A stretch of DNA of 64,000 bases from an uncultured Gammaproteobacteria bacterium (GTDB taxonomy: Bacteria; Pseudomonadota; Gammaproteobacteria; Nitrosococcales; Methylophagaceae). Position 1 is the first letter of the stretch; each line of letters starts with the position of its first letter. Positions 15,410 through 24,498 of the stretch are shown piece after piece. The position numbers and the translations under genes were made by a program. The DNA lies in NCBI GenBank assembly GCA_905479985.1, contig CAJQOM010000008.1, positions 1-64,000 on the forward strand. The letters run 5' to 3'. The notes beneath the pieces are model-generated. The model was not told where the DNA came from, ran no database searches, and saw nothing but the letters and a program-made list of their open reading frames with translations.

Positions 15410-17140
15410 CTAATTTGAGTTTTTAGTCACTAATATATCTTCCATAACCAAATATTCCAGATCAGAGCCAAAAAACATATTCAAGGCATCAGTTGGACTA
15501 CAGACCATGGGTTCGCCACGACGGTTCAGCGATGTATTCAGTACAACACCATTACCAGAGAGCTTTTCCATTTCCTGTAGTAAGGCGTAATAGCGAGGAT
15601 TAGTGGCTTCAGTCACAATTTGGGCGCGCGCAGTGCCATCTTCATGAACTACTTCAGGTATGCGTGACTTCCATTCTTCCGCAACATCAAAAGTAAAAGT
15701 CATATAAGGGCTAGGATGTTCGGTTTGCAATATCTCAGATGCCACAGTATCCAATATACTTGGGCAGAATGGGCGCCAGCGCTCACGATATTTAATTTGA
15801 GCATTAATACGGTCAGCAACACCAGAATGATTAGGGCTACCTAAAATGCTGCGGTTTCCTAAAGCACGAGGGCCAAACTCCATTTTGCCTTGGAACCAAG
15901 AAACGGGATTACCATCATGAAGGATTTCAGCTGTTTGTTTGCAGACATCGTCTAGCTTAGTCCAGGTGACATCTTGCTCATGGGCATCACAAGCAGCGAT
16001 GCATTCGTCGGTCGTATAGGATGGGCCTAAATAGACATGTTCCATTTTCTCGACAGGAACGCCCGCCATATGTGATGCATAACTGGCGGCACCAATAGCA
16101 GTACCTGCATCGCTTGCTGCAGGTTGAACAAACAGTTCTTTAACGCCATCCATCGCGATAATGCGTTGGTTAAGTTTGACATTGAGTGCGACGCCACCGG
16201 CAAAACACACTTTACCGGTTTCGCGAATAATATCGCCAAGATGGTACTCAATTAAGTGCAGCGCTGTTTTTTCTAATAAGTCTTGAATGCTGGCGGCATA
16301 ATCAATATAAGGGTCATCAATTTCATCACCAGATCGCATAGGACCGAGCCATTCCAACAGTTTTTTGCTGAAGAAGTAACCCTTGCCATCCTTTTTATAG
16401 CGTCTTGCGCCTAAGGTGTTAACAAGCTCAGTATTCACTTTAAATTCGCCATCACCAAATTCAATGAGTTGAGAAAAGTCAAAACGTGTGGGATCGCCGT
16501 AAGGTGCCATCCCCATCACTTTGAACTCGCCATCAAGCATTTCAAAGCCAAGAAATTCCGTCAGCGCGCCGTACATGCCACCGAGCGAATCTGGATCATA
16601 AAACTCTTTAATTTTATGGATTTGACCATTCTCGCCATAGCCAAAAAAGGTCGTGGCATATTCACCTTTACCATCAATACCGATAATAGCCGTTTTTTCT
16701 TTAAAACCACTTAAATGATAAGCACTACTGGCATGGGCTAAATGATGCTCGACGGGCACAAATTTAACACGATCGGCACCAATACCCAGATCATCGAGTA
16801 ACTTCATCACACTTTCATGATTGCGCTTATAGCGGCGGTTACCATTAAAGAGTGCTGTCAAACCGCGGTCAGGCGCGTACCAATAGCGTTTAGCGTAGTG
16901 CCAGCGGGCAGGAGATTCGAGACCAATTTCAGAATAGGGAAAAGCAACGATATCAATGTCTTTCGGCGTAATCCCGGCCTGTTTCATACAGAATTGCGTA
17001 GCATGATAAGCCATACGGCCTTTAGCATGTTTATCGCGAAGGAAGCGTTCTTCTTCGGCAGCGGCAATTAATTTTCCATCAATATAAAGTGCTGCTGAAG
17101 CATCGTGGTTTACAGCACCAGATAAGCCTAATACGATCAT
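15410..17140 (-). CDS. Carbamoyltransferase, NodU/CmcH family
   Basis: 576 residues, normal for the family. These enzymes transfer carbamoyl from carbamoyl phosphate to a hydroxyl of a sugar or other acceptor. The N-terminal Kae1-like domain shows HDASAAL, EHHLAHASSAYHLSGF and IIGIDGKGEY. The C-terminal part carries the signature MEFGPRALGNRSILG and the later NTSLNRRGEPMV. In Pseudomonas aeruginosa a homologous gene in the core LPS cluster (wapO) carbamoylates heptose II, and the neighbourhood of waaF and LPS kinases suggests the same role here; this is an inference. The next gene upstream (InaA-type kinase) ends about 70 bases away. Confidence 0.9.
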   Translation of the reverse strand: MIVLGLSGAVNHDASAALYIDGKLIAAAEEERFLRDKHAKGRMAYHATQFCMKQAGITPKDIDIVAFPYSEIGLESPARWHYAKRYWYAPDRGLTALFNGNRRYKRNHESVMKLLDDLGIGADRVKFVPVEHHLAHASSAYHLSGFKEKTAIIGIDGKGEYATTFFGYGENGQIHKIKEFYDPDSLGGMYGALTEFLGFEMLDGEFKVMGMAPYGDPTRFDFSQLIEFGDGEFKVNTELVNTLGARRYKKDGKGYFFSKKLLEWLGPMRSGDEIDDPYIDYAASIQDLLEKTALHLIEYHLGDIIRETGKVCFAGGVALNVKLNQRIIAMDGVKELFVQPAASDAGTAIGAASYASHMAGVPVEKMEHVYLGPSYTTDECIAACDAHEQDVTWTKLDDVCKQTAEILHDGNPVSWFQGKMEFGPRALGNRSILGSPNHSGVADRINAQIKYRERWRPFCPSILDTVASEILQTEHPSPYMTFTFDVAEEWKSRIPEVVHEDGTARAQIVTEATNPRYYALLQEMEKLSGNGVVLNTSLNRRGEPMVCSPTDALNMFFGSDLEYLVMEDILVTKNSN

Positions 17141-17211
17141 AGAAAGATTCTTTTAATATAAGTAATGTCAGTTAAAGTGGTGACAGTATAGCAAGGGATA
17201 AAACCTTGGGA

Positions 17212-17988
17212 CTATTTTGATTTGCTCAGAACACGATCCTGAATTTGATACCAAAGCTTTTTAGATTTTGATGAAAGCCGAGACTCATTGACATAAGCCT
17301 TGAAGAAAGTGACCTGTTCTTTCGTCGTCCAGTCTAAGGTATGGCGCCGTAAAGTGCCCAAATCCCTAAGGATTGCCGTGTTTTTAAATAGGCGCCGTTT
17401 CGCCTTTTCCAAGTCAATGATTTTGATATCCCAGCTATCACCGACAGGCTTAGCAAAAATATGCTTAGGGTAAAGGCTATTATGCTGGAGGTGATGCTGA
17501 TGCATTTGATTGAGCACCGTCGCGGTCGCTTTTAATAAAGCTTGTCGATCTGACCAGCTTTTAACTACCTTAGAAGAGGAAGTCGGTAGTAATACATCAA
17601 GGGGAAAATAGCCTTCAAGATCTTGAGTCGCAATAATCGCCTGACGGTTGCCATTATAAGATCGCGTGCCAAAATAGACTAACTCGAGCGTCGGAATTTG
17701 ATAGCGGTGAAAAAGTTGGATGTTATCGTATTCTTTTTGAAAAGTAGCAATGCCTGAAATAGGGTGAAGCCAAGTACGACTCATGTGATTTTCTTGGCGC
17801 TTGATAAAAATAAAAACAGGTGTGTCGTTGAGTTGTTCGAGGGGTATTTTTATAACTCCACTCCAGCCACCACGTCGAATATTAGGTTCCTCGAACCAAT
17901 CAGTTTTAAGGGACCAAAAAGCATTGAACTCTGATAAGTTATTTGCCTTTAATGTGAGTTCCCATCCGGTTAGAAATTGTCCAATCAT
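17212..17988 (-). CDS. InaA/WapQ-type LPS kinase
   Basis: 258 residues, the usual length of single-domain InaA/WapQ proteins. Characteristic are RRGGWSGV (residues 38-45), FIKRQENH with the ATP lysine, the degenerate catalytic loop HHLQHNSLYPKHIF instead of HRDxxxxN, and IIDLEKAKRR. In this family the HN.LYPKHIF loop is normal, so it is not necessarily inactive. It most likely phosphorylates a core sugar, possibly a heptose. It starts two bases after the stop of the membrane glycosyltransferase-like gene, so it belongs to the waaF-GT-kinase(-carbamoyltransferase) minus-strand operon. Confidence 0.85.
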   Translation of the reverse strand: MIGQFLTGWELTLKANNLSEFNAFWSLKTDWFEEPNIRRGGWSGVIKIPLEQLNDTPVFIFIKRQENHMSRTWLHPISGIATFQKEYDNIQLFHRYQIPTLELVYFGTRSYNGNRQAIIATQDLEGYFPLDVLLPTSSSKVVKSWSDRQALLKATATVLNQMHQHHLQHNSLYPKHIFAKPVGDSWDIKIIDLEKAKRRLFKNTAILRDLGTLRRHTLDWTTKEQVTFFKAYVNESRLSSKSKKLWYQIQDRVLSKSK

Positions 17989-17990
17989 TC

Positions 17991-19547
17991 TTAATGATGT
18001 TTTACTTTATAAATAGATGCACTATCATTAAGCTGCTCATTAGAGTTTGAGTGAATACGCTTGATAGGAAGTGCTTCCAGAAAAGTGATAAGCTCAGAGT
18101 TCCGCTCCTTTTCAACGACAAGAATGTAATCATAGTTACGATAGTCATTAGCTCTTTTTTCTGAACAAAAGCCGGAGGTATACGGGTTTTTATAAGCATG
18201 CTCACTAGTAAAGTCATTAGGCTCTAATATTGGTTTAACACAAAGGGTTATAGGTACTTTTTCTCTTTCAAAATAGTAGAAAGTAAATTCATCATCGGTT
18301 ATTACTCGACTGTCAATCGGCAAGTTATGAGCAGCCCATAACGCGGTGTCTCGGATATAAGTTTTAGAGCTTGAAAGTGTAGCAGTATCGGCCACGCTGT
18401 AGAATAGCGCTAACCCAATTAAAGTTAAGGGCAATAATTTTCTATTTAACCAGAACTGTTCAATATTGTGACAAAATCGTGGAATGACGATTAATAAGAG
18501 CCCGATTAGGGCTAAGACGGCATAACGGCCTGAAACAAAATATTGTTTAAATAAGAAAATTGTTAAGATTAAAATATTGAGTGAGAAGAAATACAGCAGT
18601 AGTGATTGGTGGCGAGATGTAATAACGTTACCTAATCGAGTGGTAAGGTAAATAATAAGGTAACTTACTGAAAATAATTTCAAAACTTTATAAGTTAGCA
18701 TTGCCAAGAGACCTGCGACAATCATAAGTGGTGCATAGTCTTTAGAGTACTTATTTAGGATATGAGTTTTTATAATTTCACTGTTAGTGATTAATTTTTC
18801 AACATATTCATTGAAATTAAGGTAGGTCGATGGTATTGAGGCAAGTTTGGCAAAAGCTGTGACTATATCTGTTTGGCTAAGCACAAATACAACGACTATT
18901 ATTGAGCTAATGATCAATAAATAATAGGTTTGAAATAATTGTTTAAAGGCGGCAGGCAGCGGGTGGACGAAGAGTAAAAAAGCAGGCAGACCCAATAAAA
19001 TAACACTACCTTCGATACGGAATAAAATTGCAACCAGCATCAAGGCCTGCCAGAGCGAAGCGGCGCAATAGGAAGGAGACTGTAGAAACTTCATAAATTG
19101 ATACAATGCGAGACTACAAAAAGCCCAATACCCAACATCTCGGATAATAAAGTCGCGGTATTCATTAATGGGGGTAAAGCCAAGAATCAGTATCGAAGCA
19201 ATAATAAGCTGGCGTTGCGAGGAAACAATTAAGCTACTGATTAGTACAAGGGCATCAGTGAGTAACAAGAATAAAATGCTATTAGTAACAAAGGCACTTG
19301 TTTCAATGGAAAAGGGGGTAATTTGAGATACCCAAGCCACAAGGATAGAAAATGCTGGCCAATCAAAAATAGTGCGGGTAGCTGCTAAACCACCGGACAA
19401 GTATGCTTCGACCATCTGAAGGTACATAACGCCATCACGATTAAGAATGTCGTCAAAATAAACCGCTTGAAGCGAGAGCAATAAGCTTACTAGAACAGTA
19501 AAAAGTCGAATGCGAGTGATATTTAGATTAGATAGTTGAATATCCAT
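17991..19547 (-). CDS. Polytopic membrane protein, GT-C glycosyltransferase-like
   Basis: 518 residues with about ten hydrophobic helices, and a soluble C-terminal part from about residue 400. The first periplasmic loop has FDDILNRDGVMYLQMVEAY, where acidic residues just after the first helix match the catalytic position of PMT/ArnT-type GT-C enzymes that use polyprenyl-phosphate sugars. The specific sugar is unknown. Its position directly after waaF (one-base gap) and before an LPS kinase suggests it adds a residue to LPS core or lipid A in the periplasm. Base use is more A+T-rich than its neighbours, as often for such genes. Confidence 0.7.
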   Translation of the reverse strand: MDIQLSNLNITRIRLFTVLVSLLLSLQAVYFDDILNRDGVMYLQMVEAYLSGGLAATRTIFDWPAFSILVAWVSQITPFSIETSAFVTNSILFLLLTDALVLISSLIVSSQRQLIIASILILGFTPINEYRDFIIRDVGYWAFCSLALYQFMKFLQSPSYCAASLWQALMLVAILFRIEGSVILLGLPAFLLFVHPLPAAFKQLFQTYYLLIISSIIVVVFVLSQTDIVTAFAKLASIPSTYLNFNEYVEKLITNSEIIKTHILNKYSKDYAPLMIVAGLLAMLTYKVLKLFSVSYLIIYLTTRLGNVITSRHQSLLLYFFSLNILILTIFLFKQYFVSGRYAVLALIGLLLIVIPRFCHNIEQFWLNRKLLPLTLIGLALFYSVADTATLSSSKTYIRDTALWAAHNLPIDSRVITDDEFTFYYFEREKVPITLCVKPILEPNDFTSEHAYKNPYTSGFCSEKRANDYRNYDYILVVEKERNSELITFLEALPIKRIHSNSNEQLNDSASIYKVKHH

Positions 19548-19548
19548 T

Positions 19549-20589
19549 TTAGTATTGGGTGTTCTGAGATTGAGAAATTTGAATGGATGTTAGCACATTC
19601 TTACTGCCTATACCCTGCATACAATTATGATGTTGTTCAGGGCAAGTTCGCTGAAAACAAGGGCCACATTCAACCTCTATTTGGAGGGTATGTGCATTAT
19701 CAGACAATGGCGGTGTGAAGTTAGGTGAAGTTGGTCCATAAATAGCGACCAATGGTTTTTGCAATGCAGCGGCAATATGCATTAATCCTGAATCATTTGA
19801 AATGACGGCATCAGCTGTGGACAATAAGTCGATGGCATCTTGCAGTTGTGTTAGACCGCACAGGTTAATGAAGTTGTCAGCATGTCTATTATCGGTCTTG
19901 TTTTCTATTTCATCAGCGATGGTGTTATCAGCTTCAGAACCGAGCACGAGCACTTGCCAGCCTTCACCAATTAAAGTCGTTGTGACCTCAGCATAGGATT
20001 GAGCGGGCCATTGCTTAGCGGGTCCAAATTCAGCACCCGGACAGAGAATTAATCTTTTTTGTCCTGAGGCCAAAGCAGGCACGGCAAAACTAGCCGGATT
20101 TGCGACCATTTTCGGAATAGGGTAGCTCGGGGCAATCTGTGATTGTTCAGAGGGGCAAGCCAAGGAAACAAAACGCTGCACCATCATAGGTAAAGCGTCT
20201 TTGTCTAGCGTACGAATGTCATTCAACAAGCCGTAACGCGCTTCCCCTTTCCAGCCAGTCCGTACAGGAATATTGGCAAAGAATGGAATTAACGCCGATT
20301 TCCAAGAATTAGGTAACACAATAGCTTGGTCATATTGTGCAGCCTGAAGCTGCTTGCCCAGAGCTCGACGCATTTTAAAGCCAAAAACACCGTGGCTAAT
20401 TGGCATTGGAATAGCTTCATTGACTTCAGGCATGCGGTCGAGCAACGGCTTAGTCCAAGCTAGTGCCAAGACATCAATAATCGAATTGGGATGTTCTGCT
20501 TTGAGCGCCATAAATAGCGACTGTGCCATGACCATATCGCCGATCCATGAAGGACCAATGATCAGTATTTTATAGGGCTTAACCGACAT
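19549..20589 (-). CDS. waaF: LPS heptosyltransferase II
   Basis: 346 residues from the ATG at 20589; an upstream ATG at 20643 would add 18 residues and overlap the ZIP gene, and is less likely because WaaF begins with KILIIGPSWIGDMVMAQSL. It transfers heptose from ADP-heptose to the first heptose of the inner core (GT9 family). Visible are GPSWIGD, LPNSWKSAL, IPVRTGWKGEARYGLLND, CPGAEFGPAKQWP and SNDSGLMHIAAAL. The C-terminal GPCFQRTCPEQHHNCM cysteine-rich tail is also typical. First gene of the minus-strand LPS operon. Confidence 0.93.
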   Translation of the reverse strand: MSVKPYKILIIGPSWIGDMVMAQSLFMALKAEHPNSIIDVLALAWTKPLLDRMPEVNEAIPMPISHGVFGFKMRRALGKQLQAAQYDQAIVLPNSWKSALIPFFANIPVRTGWKGEARYGLLNDIRTLDKDALPMMVQRFVSLACPSEQSQIAPSYPIPKMVANPASFAVPALASGQKRLILCPGAEFGPAKQWPAQSYAEVTTTLIGEGWQVLVLGSEADNTIADEIENKTDNRHADNFINLCGLTQLQDAIDLLSTADAVISNDSGLMHIAAALQKPLVAIYGPTSPNFTPPLSDNAHTLQIEVECGPCFQRTCPEQHHNCMQGIGSKNVLTSIQISQSQNTQY

Positions 20590-20593
20590 GCGC

Positions 20594-21388
20594 TTAATGC
20601 AAAGTACTATGTGTAATGAAAATAAACACAGTACCGGCAGCAATTAAGAGTACTTGTTGCAACGTTTCAGAGGGTTTAACTTTATTGTGTAAGCCTGGAA
20701 TTAAATCAGCGACAGCGATATAAATAAAGCTAGAGGCTGCGATAATGAGAATATAAGGCAAGACATGCTGCATATCACTGAGAGCAAAATAAGCTAATAA
20801 GGCACCGACAACGGTGCCGAGACTAGCCAAGATATTGTAAAAGAGTGCTTTTTTACGGTTAAAGCCGCTGTGAAGTAAGATAACAAAGTCACCCAGCTCT
20901 TGAGGGATTTCATGAGCGGCAATGGCCAATGCCGTCACAATACCCAAGTGAATATCGGTCATAAAAGCAGCAGCAATGAGAATACCGTCGACAAAATTAT
21001 GGATCGTATCGCCGATTAAGATTAAGGTGCCCGCGGCTTGTTTGCGATTGTTCGTATGCTGAGGATTATCCTCTGGTAAATGACCGTCGCAATGATCATG
21101 GTGACAATGACGCCACAGCACCAGCTTTTCTAACAGAAAAAAAGTGAGCAAGCCTAATAACAAGGTGAGTCCGACATTGTGGGCGTCAACAGGGTATTCA
21201 TGCTCAAGCGCATGAGGCAAGAGTCCAAGAAAAGAAGCACCAAGTAATGCGCCGACAGCAAAGCTGACGAGATGAGGGACGGCGACCGTGCGTGAGTTTT
21301 CTGATAACAGTAGAAAACTAGAGGCCAAAATAACGCTGGCTATACCGCCTAATAGGCTAAAACCGATAATCCAGAGCAATAAATCCAT
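20594..21388 (-). CDS. ZIP-family metal transporter
   Basis: 264 residues, about eight hydrophobic helices. The central pair of helices carries the metal motifs IGDTIHNFVDG and AAHEIPQELGDF, which form the binuclear zinc/iron site of ZIP importers. A histidine-rich cytoplasmic loop (WRHCHHDHCDGH, about residues 92-103) is typical too. It imports divalent metals such as zinc, iron or manganese across the inner membrane; the exact metal cannot be read from sequence. Only four bases separate it from waaF, so co-transcription is likely although functions differ. Confidence 0.9.
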   Translation of the reverse strand: MDLLLWIIGFSLLGGIASVILASSFLLLSENSRTVAVPHLVSFAVGALLGASFLGLLPHALEHEYPVDAHNVGLTLLLGLLTFFLLEKLVLWRHCHHDHCDGHLPEDNPQHTNNRKQAAGTLILIGDTIHNFVDGILIAAAFMTDIHLGIVTALAIAAHEIPQELGDFVILLHSGFNRKKALFYNILASLGTVVGALLAYFALSDMQHVLPYILIIAASSFIYIAVADLIPGLHNKVKPSETLQQVLLIAAGTVFIFITHSTLH

Positions 21389-21447
21389 AAAGTACTAAAC
21401 ACGCAAATTAATCATGGAATTATACCTTAATTTAACTGGAAACAGTG

Positions 21448-22254
21448 TTATGGCGATGCTATCCAAATTAACGATGCCATTCGACCAGTTGTTACGTCGC
21501 GGCGATAAGAAAAAAAGCGTTTAGCGTCACGAACGGTACACTGGTCACCGCCATAGACAGCAGTAATGCCTAAAGCGTGGAGACGCTGGCGGGCTAACAG
21601 GTAAATATCAGCCATAAAGTGCGAGTTATCGATTTGCGTAAAAGCCTGTTCAGCTTCTATAGCATGCGTTGTAAAAGCGGTCACAACATCATGGCCAACT
21701 TCAAAGTGCGAGGGGCCAATAGCCGGACCAAGCCAGATGAGTAAGTCATTGTTACCACTAGTGAACTGAGTAACCGCTCGCTCAAGAATACCATCTGCTA
21801 AGCCCCGCCAACCCGCATGAACAGCCGCAACCTGTTTACCCTCACGATCACAAATCAAAACTGGTAAACAATCGGCCGTCATTACTGTGCAAACATGATT
21901 GTGTTGGGTTGTGTAAATGCCATCGGCAGGCACATTGCGTGTCCAGTTAAGACTGTTAATTACATCAACGCTGTGGTGTTGTGATAACCAGCGTGGTGAC
22001 TCAGGTAAGCGGGCTATTTGTACTAGGCGTTGTCGATTTTGTGCAACATTGTCAGATTTATCTCCAACATGATCGGCTAAATTAAAGCTGTTATAAGGCG
22101 GGAGGCTGACGCCACCAGCACGCGTTGTGGTGAAGGCTTGAATGTGTTTTGGCGCTGGCCAATCAGGGACAATAAAATGAGGTGTCACGATGCAGCCATC
22201 CGCTTTATAATGGCGTTTAATCTCCTTGAAATGGGAAATAACAAGGTATCGCAC
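21448..22254 (-). CDS. pgeF: Peptidoglycan editing factor PgeF / YfiH (laccase-domain)
   Basis: Up to 268 residues. The recognised protein starts near PDWPAPKHIQAFTTTRAGGVS; an in-frame GTG at 22188 would give 246 residues, nearer to E. coli YfiH (243), so the ATG at 22254 may be too early. Zinc-site residues are visible in MTADCLPVLI and AAVHAGWRGLADGIL. The family hydrolyses L-Ser wrongly placed in peptidoglycan precursors, and is also annotated polyphenol oxidase or purine nucleoside-cleaving enzyme. It stands alone, diverging from rsmE. Confidence 0.9.
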   Translation of the reverse strand: MRYLVISHFKEIKRHYKADGCIVTPHFIVPDWPAPKHIQAFTTTRAGGVSLPPYNSFNLADHVGDKSDNVAQNRQRLVQIARLPESPRWLSQHHSVDVINSLNWTRNVPADGIYTTQHNHVCTVMTADCLPVLICDREGKQVAAVHAGWRGLADGILERAVTQFTSGNNDLLIWLGPAIGPSHFEVGHDVVTAFTTHAIEAEQAFTQIDNSHFMADIYLLARQRLHALGITAVYGGDQCTVRDAKRFFSYRRDVTTGRMASLIWIASP

Positions 22255-22390
22255 GCAGTGATAATAATCTGTTGGGGTGTGGCGATATTGTTAAGCATGA
22301 TTTGAGTATAAAGGCTGCTCGTTAACTTATCCAATACCGACGGTTTTGGATAAAGTAGACTGAGTGCAAAACACTAAAAATGAGATTTAA

Positions 22391-23119
22391 ATGCGAGTGC
22401 CGCGATTTTATTGTCCAGAGTTAAACCAAGATAACGACATCGTTGCGTTGCCGACAGAAGCGCATCGCCATGCGGTACAAGTTTTGAGGTTAAAGCAAGG
22501 CGCCGACATAACATTATTTGACGGCAAGGGCCGAGAAGTGAGCGCAGTGTTGCGTGACGTCAGTAAGCGTGAATCTTTTGTTCAACTAACAGGTCAAAGC
22601 ACAGCAGACAACGAATCTCCGCTGTCAATTACGCTGATTCAAGGCGTGTCAAAAGGCGATAGAATGGATTTCGCATTGCAAAAAGCCGTTGAACTAGGTG
22701 TTAATAAGATCGTGCCGGTCATCACCGCACGTTGTAATGTCCAACTTTCTGGCCCGCGTGCCGATAAAAAGAGAGCGCATTGGCAAGGTGTGATGATCAG
22801 CGCCTGTGAACAAAGCGGCCGAAATGTGCTGCCGGAATTAACGGAAATTCAACAATATGATGCAATGCTGGCAGATTATGACCAAGGTACAAGGCTGATT
22901 TTAGAGCCAACTGCACAACAAGGCTTTAAGACCTTAGCCATGCAAACAGCGGTGAGTTTATTAATAGGACCAGAAGGTGGCTTTAGTGATGAAGAGGTAC
23001 AACAAGCCAGCGCATCCGGTTTTCAAACGATACAATTTGGCCCAAGAATATTACGAACAGAAACAGCGGCGGTCTCTGCAATCGCTGTTTTACAAACATT
23101 ATGGGGTGATTTAGGCTAA
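22391..23119 (+). CDS. rsmE: 16S rRNA m3U1498 methyltransferase
   Basis: 242 residues, the standard RsmE length. SPOUT-class methyltransferase that methylates N3 of U1498 of 16S rRNA. An N-terminal PUA-like part (MRVPRFYCPE, HAVQVLRLKQGADITLFDG) is followed by the knot region ALQKAVELGVNKIVPV and LLIGPEGGFSDEEV, where SAM binds. The gene overlaps the following DUF3301 gene by one base (TAATG). Confidence 0.95.
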   Translation: MRVPRFYCPELNQDNDIVALPTEAHRHAVQVLRLKQGADITLFDGKGREVSAVLRDVSKRESFVQLTGQSTADNESPLSITLIQGVSKGDRMDFALQKAVELGVNKIVPVITARCNVQLSGPRADKKRAHWQGVMISACEQSGRNVLPELTEIQQYDAMLADYDQGTRLILEPTAQQGFKTLAMQTAVSLLIGPEGGFSDEEVQQASASGFQTIQFGPRILRTETAAVSAIAVLQTLWGDLG

Positions 23120-23427
23120 TGGATAGTGGAATAATCCTTGTATTTATTCTAGCGCTATTATGGTTTTGGTGGGATAGCAGAGGCGTGGCAGAAATAGCCA
23201 TTCAGGCCGCAAGAAGAAAGTGCGAACACGCTGATCTGACTTTTTTAAATGACACAGTCGGTTGGAAAAAAATTCGTTTACGACGCAATCGTCAGGGCCG
23301 AATGCAGCTCCAAAGGACATATTTTTTCGAGTTTGCCAGCGACATGGCAGAACGTTATAAAGGCGAAGTGGTGATGTTAGGTCGGCAAGTAACCAACATC
23401 AGTATGGATGTACATCGTGTTGGCTAG
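23119..23427 (+). CDS. DUF3301 family small membrane protein
   Basis: 102 residues. One N-terminal transmembrane helix (about 3-18, rich in Leu/Trp) followed by a soluble basic domain beginning RGVAEIAIQAARRKCEHADLTFLND, which is the pattern of the uncharacterised DUF3301 family of gammaproteobacteria. Function unknown. Start overlaps rsmE stop; the receiver gene follows after nine bases. Confidence 0.8.
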   Translation: MDSGIILVFILALLWFWWDSRGVAEIAIQAARRKCEHADLTFLNDTVGWKKIRLRRNRQGRMQLQRTYFFEFASDMAERYKGEVVMLGRQVTNISMDVHRVG

Positions 23428-23436
23428 GGGAAAACA

Positions 23437-24483
23437 ATGCAAAAACAAGCATTAATTGTCGACGATTCGCGGGTAGCGCGGATGTCACTCAAAAAGGCCT
23501 TATTGTCGCACGATGTCGACATCACAGAGGCAAGTAGTGCCGAGGAAGCCATTAGCTACCTAGAAACCAGTCAGTCGCATCCGGACATCATCTTTATGGA
23601 TGTCATGATGGACGGCATGGATGGTTTACAGGCAACAAAACAGCTCAAAGGGGATTCCAAATTCAACAACATTCCCATCGTTATATGTACCGGAAATGAA
23701 ACGGCGTTAGATAACGAGAATGCCCTTGCAGCATGGGCTATATCGGTATTAAGCAAGCCAGCCAGATCAGATGTGGTGAGTGACATTATGACGGCATTGA
23801 AGCAACAACAAGCTGTATTACCAAAACAACAGTCCGTCGTCGTCAAAGTTGATAAAGCGACCATGACAGCCAAAGTCGTGGAGATTATCGAGCAAAAACT
23901 ATTGCCGAAGCTGACGCAGCAGGCACAACAGATCGCGACTGAAGCAATACAAAATGCCAAAGCGGATACCCATCTTCAATTAACCAATGAGATTGATAAG
24001 GCATTGCCGGCCTTGAAAGAGCAGCTGCTGGCCACAGTAACTCAAGACAGCCTGACAGCAATACAGCCGATGATTGAGCAACAAATCAACGCATCTGTTG
24101 CAGTCAATGCGCAACAAGCAATTGAATCAATGACGGCAAACTTAGATGTTTCTAAGCAAGCCTCTGACGCCTTAGCCATTCAAGCGCAAACATGGTTGGC
24201 AAAACAAGAGCATCAGTTACAGGTAGAGCTGGGTATGCAAATTGGGCCGAAAGTGATGGGAGCCGTCGAGCAACACCTAGATAATTCGCTGGCAGCAATG
24301 ATTGCACCACTGGTGACATTGCAAGTCGAGCAACACTTGGCGAACCAGCAAAACGTCACAGATATAGAGATTCACAATGACGAAAAGCACGATCTGATGG
24401 CCAAGCGTATAGGGCAATTGAATACGGTCGTTATTGGGCTTGCAGCAACAGTGGTGTGTTTAGCCATCGTCGTTTTAATCTAA
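23437..24483 (+). CDS. Receiver-domain protein with C-terminal membrane anchor
   Basis: 348 residues. Residues 1-125 are a complete CheY-like receiver: acidic pair Asp9/Asp10 (LIVDDSRVAR), phospho-acceptor Asp in IIFMDVMMDGMDG, Thr in ICTGNE, Lys in LSKPA. Residues about 130-315 are Gln/Ala-rich and predicted helical, with repeated hydrophobic spacing like a coiled coil. A single hydrophobic helix at about 327-347 ends the protein, so it is probably tail-anchored with the receiver in the cytoplasm. No output domain is recognised and no histidine kinase is adjacent. It may be a scaffold, phosphate sink or localisation protein. Confidence 0.8.
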   Translation: MQKQALIVDDSRVARMSLKKALLSHDVDITEASSAEEAISYLETSQSHPDIIFMDVMMDGMDGLQATKQLKGDSKFNNIPIVICTGNETALDNENALAAWAISVLSKPARSDVVSDIMTALKQQQAVLPKQQSVVVKVDKATMTAKVVEIIEQKLLPKLTQQAQQIATEAIQNAKADTHLQLTNEIDKALPALKEQLLATVTQDSLTAIQPMIEQQINASVAVNAQQAIESMTANLDVSKQASDALAIQAQTWLAKQEHQLQVELGMQIGPKVMGAVEQHLDNSLAAMIAPLVTLQVEQHLANQQNVTDIEIHNDEKHDLMAKRIGQLNTVVIGLAATVVCLAIVVLI

Positions 24484-24498
24484 ACGTTAAATTACAAG

